Part shown: piece after piece, positions 1 to 8,073 of the stretch
Numbering within the stretch: the stretch's first letter is position 1
Layout: every line of letters starts with the position of its first letter
Assembly (NCBI RefSeq): GCF_947039875.1
Contig: NZ_CAMRAN010000008.1
Span: forward strand, 1-64,000
Direction: 5' to 3'
DNA from: an uncultured Photobacterium sp.
GTDB taxonomy: Bacteria; Pseudomonadota; Gammaproteobacteria; Enterobacterales; Vibrionaceae
Length of the DNA: 64,000 nucleotides
Notes under the pieces: model-generated
The model's input: only the letters and a program-made list of their open reading frames with translations
Told to the model about the DNA's origin: nothing
Database searches by the model: none
Position numbers and translations under genes: made by a program

Positions 1-39
1 GCAGCCGCTTAATTTAAACACCTATAAAGGTGTACAGTT

Positions 40-207
40 TTACTTGACCACTTCATTATGAACAGTAGCAAAATAGGTTTCTATTTTCTTTTTATCGCTA
101 TCAATTTTACTATATACTAGATTTTTAAACCCTAATACATCTAAAAAAGCAACATAGCTTTTCTCATAATTAATTCTGTAATCTTCTTCTATTTTTTCAA
201 AACTCAT
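40..207 (-). pseudogene. Truncated remnant of a hypothetical protein
   Basis: A 55-residue frame whose ATG at 207 follows a strong Shine-Dalgarno (AAGGAGAT), so the 5' end looks genuine. It contains YVAFLDVLGFKNLV, a motif I recognise from the N-terminus of uncharacterised bacterial proteins usually a few hundred residues long. The frame stops with TAA at 40-42, so only the N-terminus remains. It reads in the same direction as avcD and lies about 140 bp downstream of it, in an accessory zone. The function is unknown. A small intact gene is possible, but truncation is more likely. Confidence 0.45.
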
Positions 208-293
208 TTGATCTCCTTTATTTTTGTATAACGCCTGCATAACACGTTTACTACTAGGCAATTATACTTAATATTGACGCCTTAAAACGAGGA

Positions 294-321
294 ACACCCG
301 GAAAACTGAGATTGCCGAGTG
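294..321 (-). terminator. Possible hairpin downstream of avcD
   Basis: ACACCCGG pairs with CCGAGTGT with one mismatch around a 12-nt loop. In the avcD direction it is followed by GTTTTAAG, a weak U-tract. A candidate terminator only. Confidence 0.3.
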
Positions 322-345
322 TAGTAAATCGTGTTGATGCGATTA

Positions 346-2079
346 TTATAAAGCTTGCATATGACCAAGTTCATCTTTAATTGGGATGATTTGCTCATAA
401 AGTCTATGATATGCTTTCCCTATCGCACCTCTGAATTGAACTAACTTAGGTGCATTGTCACCAATATTGATAATATGCTCTTGTGCAATTCCTGGATATG
501 GGTCGATAAATATTATTTCTGACATCCCAAGTTGATATGCTTTTTTAGCACATAATTCACAGGGGCTTGCTGTCGTATATAACTTTCCACCTTCGATTCC
601 AGAACTCCCATATTTAGTTAATTGTAAGAATGCATTTTCCTCAGCATGAAGAGCTCTTGTATGTACTTGGTTACCTTTATTATCTAAGCTATTATGAATA
701 TCTTTAAAACAATATGATAAATTATGCCCATCAAATATTTCATTTTTTGCATTTATTTCTTTGATTTTAATTAACTGCTCATTCGCTTTAACTCTAAAAC
801 TTTGATTATTGCGCTCATAATTACTATAAGTTACAGGATCAAACTCTTCAATTAATCCATCTAAAGATCTCATCGAACATGGAACTTGTCCTTTCGCTAC
901 ATCATTCCAACCAACCGATTTTATCGAATTATTAAAATCTGTAACGACGGCTCCAACCTGTCTAGAAATACAACCTGAATTCATCTTCATTGTATAGGCA
1001 ACCTGCATTACTCGTTCCATAGAAGCAGGTGTTATTAACCCCGGATGTTGCATTAATGCAACATACCAAACGATCTGAGCTTTCAGTATATTATTATTAT
1101 CAAATTCATTTTTAGGGTTAAATATATGAATGTCTGATATTTCGATACATTTTTTAACATTCTGCGTTGTAAATTCTACAAATTTACCTTTCGTTTTACC
1201 TGATTCAATTTTTTCAATATCATCAATTTGCTCAGATGAAAACTTATGAAGCTTTTGCATGTATTTACTACGATGTTCATCAGGAGCGTTAATTGAAACT
1301 AAATGGAATGCTGCATATCTATCTTTAAAAAATTTAGCTTCGTACGGGTTACGGATTGCATCAATTACAATATATGCTTTATCTTTTGTTACTTGTCGAA
1401 TAATTTTAATTATTCTATTAATTGTTTCAGGTAAGTTAAATACACATTTAGGATTGAATTCACTATTTTCGTATCCATTTTGGACACTTCCTGTTCTACG
1501 AATCGAATTTCCACTAGCTTGATACGTTGATACGTATAAACCATGACTAAGCTCATCAAGTTCTTTTTTAAAATCACGAGTGAATTTTCTAATAAGGGTC
1601 AAAATTCGAATAAAGTCTTTAGCTTCCTTCTCATTAACATTTAAATCATTTGAATGATCTAATAAGTTAAAAATTAGGTCTTTATGGTTTGTAACTAATC
1701 GATTACTACTAAAGACGCCAGTCTTTAGTTTTGTATACACTACATTTTCATCCAATGATTTATTGCTAGTACTACATATAAATTTAGCCAAATGTTCTGG
1801 AGATAATGTAAGTATATAAGTGGAAATTAAATCACTAACTTTTATAGAATAAAAGTTATTCCAATGCTTTTCAGCATACTTTTTTACTATTTTATACCGT
1901 TTAACATCCAAACCTTCATAAAAACCATTAAGATTATCTGCGTCAGGAAAGCTTGGCGTTTTGCTTTCAAGGATATTCGCCGTTGAAGTACAACCTGAGC
2001 CTGTTCGACCAGTTAAGCCAACCAATATGAATTGGCTATTTTCTAAAAATAACTGACTAATAAATTGTTCATTTTTCAT
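346..2079 (-). CDS. avcD: AvcD-type antiphage deoxycytidylate deaminase (P-loop + deaminase domains)
   Basis: A 577-residue two-domain protein. The N-terminus has a P-loop-like segment (residues 21-33, GLTGRTGSGCTST) in which the usual Walker A lysine is Cys30. The C-terminus is a zinc cytidine/deoxycytidylate deaminase with His478-Ala-Glu480 and PCELC (Cys507, Cys510). This architecture matches the AvcD family, known in Vibrio cholerae and others to deaminate dC nucleotides during phage infection, depleting dNTPs; it is held inactive by an upstream RNA, AvcI. The V. cholerae protein also lacks the P-loop lysine, so the oddity is family-typical. The gene follows a long non-coding leader, as expected if an AvcI-like RNA is present. 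The ATG at 2079 has a GAGA-type ribosome site. Confidence 0.85.
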   Translation of the reverse strand: MKNEQFISQLFLENSQFILVGLTGRTGSGCTSTANILESKTPSFPDADNLNGFYEGLDVKRYKIVKKYAEKHWNNFYSIKVSDLISTYILTLSPEHLAKFICSTSNKSLDENVVYTKLKTGVFSSNRLVTNHKDLIFNLLDHSNDLNVNEKEAKDFIRILTLIRKFTRDFKKELDELSHGLYVSTYQASGNSIRRTGSVQNGYENSEFNPKCVFNLPETINRIIKIIRQVTKDKAYIVIDAIRNPYEAKFFKDRYAAFHLVSINAPDEHRSKYMQKLHKFSSEQIDDIEKIESGKTKGKFVEFTTQNVKKCIEISDIHIFNPKNEFDNNNILKAQIVWYVALMQHPGLITPASMERVMQVAYTMKMNSGCISRQVGAVVTDFNNSIKSVGWNDVAKGQVPCSMRSLDGLIEEFDPVTYSNYERNNQSFRVKANEQLIKIKEINAKNEIFDGHNLSYCFKDIHNSLDNKGNQVHTRALHAEENAFLQLTKYGSSGIEGGKLYTTASPCELCAKKAYQLGMSEIIFIDPYPGIAQEHIINIGDNAPKLVQFRGAIGKAYHRLYEQIIPIKDELGHMQAL

Positions 2080-2360
2080 ATTTTTCTCATTATTTTAATA
2101 TTGACACTACTTTTTCTTTATTACAACTTGCCAGAATTTGTTCTTTGAACTTGCGCCCGTATTTCATTCGTCATTATACAAACAACATTACAAATCAAAC
2201 ATATTATTATATTTACCACCCGATATAAGTCACAAAATTAGATATATTCCTTTTAGCTTTATTCCTAATACTAATTCGGGTATCTATTAACAGTATAAAA
2301 AGTGCAATATAGTTTATCTTTCTCTTATTTAAATAAAGAAACACATCTAGCAAAAATAAT
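2080..2360 (-). ncRNA. Candidate AvcI-like RNA region upstream of avcD
   Basis: This is a gene-free, AT-rich stretch directly 5' of avcD. In characterised avcID loci the inhibitory RNA AvcI is encoded immediately upstream of avcD on the same strand. The location and the good promoter at 2206-2235 fit. I could not match its sequence to a known AvcI, so the call rests on position only and the ends are arbitrary. Confidence 0.3.
2206..2235 (-). promoter_or_regulatory. Candidate sigma-70 promoter of the avcD leader
   Basis: Reading toward avcD there is TTGTGA (2235-2230), an 18-bp spacer and a perfect TATAAT (2211-2206). Transcription would start near 2198, leaving about 120 nt of untranslated leader before the avcD ATG. 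A second TATAAT lies at 2177-2172. The leader could be part of the inhibitory RNA or an mRNA leader; the sequence alone does not decide. Confidence 0.45.
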
Positions 2361-2362
2361 AA

Positions 2363-2427
2363 CACTACAACATGCTGTAAGTAGATTCCCTATCTCGTTC
2401 GTAACCTCACTGTAGGGAATGACGGGG
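2363..2427. repeat. Partial copy of the dispersed 196-bp palindromic repeat
   Basis: The stretch GTAGATTCCCTAT... CACTGTAGGGAATGACGGGG matches the first third of the units at 48115-48705 and 51142-51240. ATTCCCTA and TAGGGAAT form a hairpin. The central palindrome GCCCTCGCGGGC of the other copies is diverged here, so this is an older or decayed copy. Confidence 0.7.
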
Positions 2428-2505
2428 TGAGTTTTGCATTTACTCTTGGAATTTTCAGCAGCAAACATTAGACAGCCATATATTTTTATTTTAAATAGAA
2501 TCTAA

Positions 2506-2541
2506 AAAAACCGACGAGTTATTTGCACGTCGGTTTTATTA
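2506..2541 (-). terminator. Terminator after the lepB 3' fragment
   Basis: AACCGACG pairs with CGTCGGTT around an 11-nt loop and is followed by U-rich sequence in the minus direction. It is duplicated almost exactly at 3119-3154 behind the intact lepB. Confidence 0.7.
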
Positions 2542-2566
2542 TTTGAGCTTACTGTTTGTCGTCGTT

Positions 2567-2860
2567 CTAATGAATACGACCAATACGGTTGAAGCGAACG
2601 CCATTAGGTAACCAATGCGGCCACATTGAACCTGCATCATGATTGAAGGTAAAGCTGATCCAAATAAAGGTCGCTTTACCAACTAAGTTCTGCTCTGGCA
2701 TAAAGCCCCAGTAACGGCTGTCTAAACTGTTATCTCGGTTATCACCCATCGCAAAGTAATGACCTTTTGGTACAACCCATACGCCCATTGGTGAACCTGG
2801 CTGTTGGTAATAACGGTAAAGTTGTTCAGGTAATGCAGGATCTCGCAAAATGTGATGCCT
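2567..2860 (-). pseudogene. Duplicated 3' fragment of lepB
   Basis: The last ~97 codons of lepB (from HHILRDPALPEQ to the terminal FNRIGRIH) repeated downstream of the intact gene. Only a few residues differ (for example PGSPMG versus SGSPMG and PEQNLV versus PELNLV), so the copy is recent. Similarity ends abruptly near 2860 and runs straight into a GGACAGCC palindrome at 2866. The fragment lacks the membrane anchor and both catalytic residues (Ser79 and Lys134 in the intact copy), so it cannot be a peptidase. The terminator behind it was copied too. Confidence 0.85.
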
Positions 2861-2865
2861 CAAAC

Positions 2866-3050
2866 ATTGGACAGCCATATATTTTGTTCTTAAATAACGC
2901 CCTAAAAAATAAACCATTCCACCAGCAACAGCTTTTTTTACTGTGAAAATTACTGCTTATTTTTACATTCTTGGTTAAATCGATTCTATTTCTATATTTC
3001 AGGATCAACAAAACCCACAATATTGACCGTTATTACGGTATTTTCATCTT
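2866..3050. repeat. Copy of the RAYT-associated non-coding segment
   Basis: Starting with ATTGGACAGCCATATATTTT, this ~185-bp segment is closely similar to 4207-4395, the segment next to the transposase gene (shared blocks around ATTCCACCAGCAACAG and TTACATTCTTGGTTAAATCG). It sits exactly at the break in the lepB fragment, so it marks one boundary of the duplication. Confidence 0.75.
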
Positions 3051-3075
3051 AATAAAACATTGGAAGCAATAAAAC

Positions 3076-3095
3076 ATTGGACAGCCATATATTTT
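3076..3095. repeat. GGACAGCC palindrome (REP-like)
   Basis: CATTGGACAGCCATATATTTT is the same motif as at 2467-2482, 2866-2885 and 4207-4222, and inverted at 5482-5493. The core is a short hairpin, TGG-ACAG-CCA. It lies just downstream of the intact lepB terminator. Confidence 0.7.
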
Positions 3096-3118
3096 ATTTG
3101 AAATAAAATAGAATCAAA

Positions 3119-3154
3119 AAAAACCGACGAGTTATTTGCACGTCGGTTTTATTA
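3119..3154 (-). terminator. lepB terminator
   Basis: AACCGACG/CGTCGGTT hairpin followed by a run of Us in the minus direction, just downstream of the lepB stop. Twin of the one at 2506-2541. Confidence 0.75.
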
Positions 3155-3179
3155 TCTGAGCTTACTGTTTGTCGTCGTT

Positions 3180-4061
3180 CTAATGAATACGACCAATACG
3201 GTTGAAGCGAACGCCATTAGGTAACCAATGCGGCCACATTGAACCTGCATCATGATTGAAGGTAAAGCTGATCCAAATAAAGGTCGCTTTACCAACTAAG
3301 TTCAGTTCTGGCATAAAGCCCCAGTAACGGCTATCTAAACTATTATCTCGGTTATCACCCATTGCAAAGTAATGACCTTTTGGTACAACCCATACGCCCA
3401 TTGGTGAACCTGACTGTTGGTAATAACGGTAAAGTTGTTCAGGTAATGCAGGATCTCGCAAAATATGATGATTAACTTTGCCTAGTTGCTCGTTGTATTC
3501 ATCTAACCGCCCCCCTTGCTCTGTAAAATTAGTTAAGCCAACATATTGTTTAGGTACTTCTTGCGCGACGGGACATACTTTTCGACCATCACAAGCCGGT
3601 TTAATATACAGAGTTTTGTTTTGGTAAATAACGGTATCACCCGGTAAACCAACAATACGTTTAATTAAATCAATCTTAGGGTTTGATGGATCAATAAATA
3701 CGGTAATGTCACCACGTTGTGGCTTACCCGTTGGAATTAATGTTTTATGGAAGATAGGATTACGTAGTCCATAAGCGAACTTTTCTACGCCAATAAAATC
3801 ACCAGGAAGCAAGGTTGGTTGCATTGAACCACTTGGAATTTGAAAAGGTTCGATAATAAATGATCGAATAATCAAAATAGCAAACAATACAGGAAACAAT
3901 GAGCGAGCTTGAGTCACCCAACCTGATGCACTCTCCTGTGTTACCTCTGCTCGTTTAGGTTGCCATACAAACTTATCTAACGCGAACACAATACCTGTTA
4001 TTAAGGTCGCAAGAGTAAGAATAAGTGAGAACAATTCTGCTGCGTTGAATACTGAAAGCAT
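3180..4061 (-). CDS. lepB: Signal peptidase I (stand-alone copy)
   Basis: A 293-residue inner-membrane serine protease that removes signal peptides from exported proteins. Two N-terminal membrane segments (about residues 8-28 and 55-71) are followed by the box EPFQIPSGSM with catalytic Ser79, then KRIVGLPGD with general-base Lys134, and the C-terminal signature GDNRDNSLDSRYWG. The length is normal for the family. The start is the ATG at 4061, preceded by GGGA at suitable spacing; a TTG four codons earlier is less likely. lepB normally lies in lepA-lepB-rnc. Here it stands alone, flanked by REP-like palindromes, its own 3' fragment and a transposase gene, suggesting an accessory or relocated copy. 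All catalytic residues are present. Confidence 0.9.
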   Translation of the reverse strand: MLSVFNAAELFSLILTLATLITGIVFALDKFVWQPKRAEVTQESASGWVTQARSLFPVLFAILIIRSFIIEPFQIPSGSMQPTLLPGDFIGVEKFAYGLRNPIFHKTLIPTGKPQRGDITVFIDPSNPKIDLIKRIVGLPGDTVIYQNKTLYIKPACDGRKVCPVAQEVPKQYVGLTNFTEQGGRLDEYNEQLGKVNHHILRDPALPEQLYRYYQQSGSPMGVWVVPKGHYFAMGDNRDNSLDSRYWGFMPELNLVGKATFIWISFTFNHDAGSMWPHWLPNGVRFNRIGRIH

Positions 4062-4412
4062 GTTCAATCCCAAAAACTGTTTAAATAGAATAATCTATGA
4101 ATAAAATACGTCTTATTAAACCTGATTAATGTACTAAATAAAACGGTCCGATTTCGTAAACTATGATCTCACTGTGTTAGTCATTACTTTAATAATTTGA
4201 AGAACAATTTGGACAGCCAAATATTTTAGTTTCTAAATCGAGCCTCTAAAAAATAAACTATTCCACCAGCAACAGACTCTTTTACTGTAAAAATTACCGC
4301 TTATTTTTTACATTCTTGGTTAAATCGATTCTATTTCTATATTTCAGGATCAACAACGCCTACAATCCTGATGGTTATTGCAGTATTTTTATCTCATTCA
4401 AAGAAGCTATAT
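4062..4412. repeat. Intergenic with RAYT-associated segment (4207-4395)
   Basis: No gene is seen. From 4207 a hairpin ATTTGG-ACAG-CCAAAT opens a ~190-bp segment related to 2866-3050. It ends just before the transposase stop codon, so it probably forms one end of the transposase element. The other end is the inverted motif at 5482-5493. 4062-4206 is presumably the lepB promoter region; I see no strong promoter there. Confidence 0.6.
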
Positions 4413-5420
4413 TTAATTAGGATGTAACTGATAACTCGCTGACTTCCCTTTACACCAATGCCCACCAATATGTTGTTTGAATGCACACATTCGAGACCAT
4501 TTACCACTCACATTGGCATAATGCTCCATAAACTGTTCACTGTGTTCAAGCCAAGCATCTGCTGTTATTCCCATTTTCTGTAAAATCTTGGGCTGATTAG
4601 GTGCAATAAAGCCTTTTTTATCATTTCGAATACACCGACCAGTCCAGTCAATTAGTTCAAGGTAATCGGCAAAAGCAAAGTTTATCCCTGCGGTTTTAGC
4701 TTGATGTTCTGCGCCAACAAAGGGTAATAATTGGAAATGACTTTTGTTTGATGAGGATGGTTTAAAGGGAGTTTTCGTTTGATTATATTCACGAATACGC
4801 TGCTGAATTGAGGTAAAATCTGATTGCTCTAGTGATGGTGTAACTCCCGCCCTGATCGGATTTAAATCAACGTACATCATGCATGATAATAACGCTTGTT
4901 CGTCGAGTAATGCTTGAGACTTAAACCGCCCTTCCCAAAATGCACCTTTACATTGATCTTCTTTATTGGCTTTGCGCGCAATTTCTTCATTAAGACAGCG
5001 CATAAACCAGCTAATACTGCCCAATCGTTGCTGCCATTCAGCCACTAAATTTGATAATGCTTGTTGTTTATCCGAGTCAATTTGCCCCTTTTTTAAAAAA
5101 TCGACAGCGATTGGATGACCATTAAATAGCTGTAACCAGCGTGATATTACCGCTTCTGGAGTTAACTTTTGCTGCTGCTCTGTATCTATTTTAAGCACTA
5201 AATGATAATGGTTACTCATCACAGCATAAGCACACACATCAATACAAAACACAGCGGCTAATTGTTTGATTTTATTTACTATCCAACCACGACGATGCTG
5301 ATAGTTTTTACCGTTATACGGATCATCCCCACACAAATAGGCACGCCGTACACAGCGGTTAATCACATGATAAAAAGGCGTAATTTGAGGCTCTATCAAT
5401 TTTCGTCTTGAGATTGTCAT
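4413..5420 (-). CDS. REP-associated tyrosine (Y1/IS200-like) transposase
   Basis: About 335 residues with the Y1 HUH-nuclease fold. The metal-binding HUH motif is seen in YAVMSNHYHLVLKID, followed by helices that should carry the nucleophilic tyrosine. The N-terminal CVRRAYLCG and later LNPIRAG are typical of the larger RAYT-type transposases of marine gammaproteobacteria. Such enzymes act on short palindromes around their gene, and matching GGACAGCC palindromes lie at both ends here (4207, and inverted at 5482). I chose the internal ATG at 5420 (MTISRRK), the usual start in this family; the frame runs upstream to 5477. No convincing Shine-Dalgarno is seen. It appears intact and may be active. 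Confidence 0.8.
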   Translation of the reverse strand: MTISRRKLIEPQITPFYHVINRCVRRAYLCGDDPYNGKNYQHRRGWIVNKIKQLAAVFCIDVCAYAVMSNHYHLVLKIDTEQQQKLTPEAVISRWLQLFNGHPIAVDFLKKGQIDSDKQQALSNLVAEWQQRLGSISWFMRCLNEEIARKANKEDQCKGAFWEGRFKSQALLDEQALLSCMMYVDLNPIRAGVTPSLEQSDFTSIQQRIREYNQTKTPFKPSSSNKSHFQLLPFVGAEHQAKTAGINFAFADYLELIDWTGRCIRNDKKGFIAPNQPKILQKMGITADAWLEHSEQFMEHYANVSGKWSRMCAFKQHIGGHWCKGKSASYQLHPN

Positions 5421-5481
5421 TCGCATAACCATAAGCAACTGGAAGCTTAAATATAGTAGCTCATGGTTGATGTGCAAGGTT

Positions 5482-5493
5482 ATGGCTGTCCAT
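5482..5493. repeat. Inverted GGACAGCC palindrome at the transposase 5' end
   Basis: ATGGCTGTCCAT is a perfect ATGG/CCAT hairpin and the reverse complement of the motif at 4207. With that copy it brackets the transposase gene. Confidence 0.65.
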
Positions 5494-5504
5494 TAATCTT
5501 TTTT

Positions 5505-5732
5505 TTAATCTTTATTACACCACTTAATTTGAAATTCGATTTCTTCTTCGTTACCTTCACGTTCATGCTCTACGCTATATTCCGCACGAACAGGCACATA
5601 TATACGTTCACCTGCAATTTGAATTTCAAACCGGCTACCACTTTCTACAGCATCGGCTAAACGGCGTAATTTGGCCGCAAACTCAGCATTTGAGTAGTGT
5701 TTTTCAATGTCTCTTTGTTTTTTATCTGTCAT
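5505..5732 (-). CDS. Amphi-Trp domain-containing small protein
   Basis: A 75-residue protein (MTDKKQRDIEKHYSNAEFAAKLRRLADAVE...) ending in an alternating hydrophobic/acidic strand with a late tryptophan (EEIEFQIKW). This matches the small amphi-Trp domain family, whose function is not established. It is acidic, with no signal peptide or membrane segment, so probably cytoplasmic. An AGGAG Shine-Dalgarno lies just before the ATG. Its 3' end reaches the boundary of the transposase element, so the element inserted immediately downstream. Confidence 0.75.
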   Translation of the reverse strand: MTDKKQRDIEKHYSNAEFAAKLRRLADAVESGSRFEIQIAGERIYVPVRAEYSVEHEREGNEEEIEFQIKWCNKD

Positions 5733-6093
5733 TTTTTAGCTCCTCTCAACCTATATCAAAACCAATAACGTTAAATAACAATAAGCATCGCCACGTCTAT
5801 TTTTTACGCAATACATCATCTTAATGAACCATAAGAAAAAATACACTAATAAACTGAGACTACATCTCTATTTTTAACAATTCCACACATCCATCATATT
5901 GCGTAAAACGCCCATATCATTGAAATATATTTACAAGCCTATGTTCTGTATTGAAAACGCTTCATAAAAGTTTTAGCTTATAGAAAAGCCTTTATTTTCA
6001 ACACTCCCCTGATGCGTATGCATTCAATAACGCTCACTATTCTGAGCCACATCATCGGTCGAAAAAGGTTAAACCATCAACTAGGCCAAGAAC
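5733..6093. other. Intergenic region between divergent genes
   Basis: 361 bp between the amphi-Trp gene and gss. AT-rich; it should hold both promoters, but no element stands out and no RNA gene or repeat is visible. Confidence 0.4.
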
Positions 6094-7974
6094 ATGAATA
6101 TAGATAATCCTAACAATGCCCCTTTCGGTACTTTACTCGGCTATGCAGCGGGGGGTATAGCTATTTATTCTTCTGATTACAGTACGATAGATGAAGATGA
6201 ATATGCTGATGACTCTGCAATGAGGAGTTATGTTCATGGTGAATACATGGGATATAAATGGCAGTGTGTTGAGTTTGCGCGTCGTTTTTTATATATCAAC
6301 TATGGATTGGTGTTTACCGATGTAGGAATGGCGTATGAAATTTTCTCGTTACGGTTCTTACGCCAAGTGGTTAACGATAAAATTTTACCTTTATATGCTT
6401 TTGAAAATGGTTCACGTCAAAAACCAGTTGTTGGATCATTATTGATTTGGCAAAAAGGAGGGGAATTCCAAGACACTGGCCACGTTGCGATTATTACTCA
6501 TATTGAAGATGATAAAATAATGATTGCTGAACAGAATGTGACTTTTGCCCCCTTACCACTAGGTCAACAATGGACCCGTGAACTTACATTACATGTTGAA
6601 GATGGTTATTACACCATTGAAGATACCTTTGATGACACTGAAATTTTAGGTTGGATGGCTTACAATGCTGATGCAACTTATAGCCTCCCCCAACCCTCAC
6701 CTACCCCTGAGTTACTTAACATTCAAGCAGCTTGGCGATTAAATAGCGGTCAGTTTGCAAACGACTGGTTAGATAGCAATGACGAGCTCGAACAAACGTA
6801 CTCGCGCGTTAATGCTAACAAGTTACTCAATGATGATATCTACCGCTATTTCACTATTTCAGAAAGTGCGGAACAAGAGCTGGCTAAAGCAACCAATGAA
6901 TTGCATCTGATGTACTTACATGCAACAGATAAAGTGCTGCAAGATGATAATTTATTAGCACTGTTTGATATTCCAGAAATCCTATGGCCACGGCTACGTT
7001 TATCATGGCAAAAACACCGCCATAGCATGCTAACAGGTCGTTTAGATTTCTGTATGGATGAAAATGGCTTGAAAGTTTATGAATACAATGCTGACTCAGC
7101 CTCTTGCCATACTGAAGCTTGTTTGATAATTCAAAAGTGGGCCGAACAAGGTGGCGACCTTACTGAAAATAGCCCAGCAGAAGATTTACTGAATGAACTT
7201 GCCAGTGTATGGAAATACAGTCAGAAATATTCTTTTGTTCATATCATGCAAGACGATGATGACGAAGAAGATTATCACGCTTTATTCATGCAAAAAGCCC
7301 TTACTTTAGCAGGCATTGATAGCAAAATACTGAAAGGATTAGACGGTATTCACTGGAATCCAGCTGGACAATTAATTGATGAAAATGAACGTTTAATTGA
7401 ATGTGTCTGGAAAACATGGGCGTGGGAAACAGCCATAGATCAAGTGCGTGAAGTTAGCTCTACCGAATATGCAGCAGTGCCGATTCATACTGGCTATCCA
7501 GATACAAAAGTACGTTTAATTGACGTGTTATTGCGCCCTGAAATCAAAGTATTTGAGCCACTATGGACGGTGATCCCAAGCAATAAAGCTATTCTGCCCG
7601 TATTGTGGTCTTTATTCCCTCATCACCATTACTTATTGGATACCGATTTTCACATCACAGATGAACTCAGCCAAACAGGTTATGCGATTAAACCGATAGC
7701 TGGTCGTTGCGGCAGTAATATCGATTTAGTCAGCCATAATGAATCTGTGTTAGATAAAACCGATGGTCAATTTAACGACCAGAAGAACATTTATCAGCAA
7801 TTATGGTGTTTACCAAAAGTCGCTAATAAATATATTCAAGTCTGTACTTTTACTGTTGATGGTAATTACGGTGGTGTTTGTTTGCGTTCTGATAATTCAT
7901 TGGTCATCAAAAAAGACAGTGATATTGAACCATTAATTGTTCTCGAAGACAGTGCATTTCTAAAAAACCTATGA
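6094..7974 (+). CDS. gss: Bifunctional glutathionylspermidine amidase/synthetase
   Basis: 626 residues, close to the ~620 of the E. coli enzyme. The N-terminal CHAP-type amidase domain (about 1-200) has the catalytic Cys58 in KWQCVEFARRF and its histidine in TGHVAIIT, and hydrolyses glutathionylspermidine. The C-terminal ATP-grasp synthetase domain (about 210-620, with RLDFCMDENGLKVYEYNADS) joins glutathione to spermidine using ATP. The product takes part in polyamine and thiol redox control in the cytoplasm. The gene stands alone and ends at a shared bidirectional terminator facing hutA. No defects are seen. Confidence 0.93.
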   Translation: MNIDNPNNAPFGTLLGYAAGGIAIYSSDYSTIDEDEYADDSAMRSYVHGEYMGYKWQCVEFARRFLYINYGLVFTDVGMAYEIFSLRFLRQVVNDKILPLYAFENGSRQKPVVGSLLIWQKGGEFQDTGHVAIITHIEDDKIMIAEQNVTFAPLPLGQQWTRELTLHVEDGYYTIEDTFDDTEILGWMAYNADATYSLPQPSPTPELLNIQAAWRLNSGQFANDWLDSNDELEQTYSRVNANKLLNDDIYRYFTISESAEQELAKATNELHLMYLHATDKVLQDDNLLALFDIPEILWPRLRLSWQKHRHSMLTGRLDFCMDENGLKVYEYNADSASCHTEACLIIQKWAEQGGDLTENSPAEDLLNELASVWKYSQKYSFVHIMQDDDDEEDYHALFMQKALTLAGIDSKILKGLDGIHWNPAGQLIDENERLIECVWKTWAWETAIDQVREVSSTEYAAVPIHTGYPDTKVRLIDVLLRPEIKVFEPLWTVIPSNKAILPVLWSLFPHHHYLLDTDFHITDELSQTGYAIKPIAGRCGSNIDLVSHNESVLDKTDGQFNDQKNIYQQLWCLPKVANKYIQVCTFTVDGNYGGVCLRSDNSLVIKKDSDIEPLIVLEDSAFLKNL

Positions 7975-7996
7975 CGCTTTAATTGTTAAAATCAAA

Positions 7997-8047
7997 AAAG
8001 CCGTGTTAATGAACTTTACATTAAAAAGATCATAACACGGCTTTATT
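7997..8047. terminator. Bidirectional terminator between gss and hutA
   Basis: AAAGCCGTGTTA pairs with TAACACGGCTTT around a loop of about 25 nt, with T-runs on both sides. It serves the convergent gss and hutA genes. Confidence 0.85.
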
Positions 8048-8073
8048 TTTACTGTTTTTTAGCCCATAAAAGC

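Noticed and set aside
208-345. Possible integron attC site between avcD and the truncated gene
   Set aside because: GCGTTATAC and a hairpin are present in the cassette-like direction, but the paired core sites of an attC cannot be matched, and no integrase or cassette series is visible.
2567-2917. 116-codon frame as a second small signal peptidase
   Set aside because: Only the last ~97 codons are lepB, without anchor or catalytic Ser/Lys. The remaining N-terminal codons come from the repeat segment.
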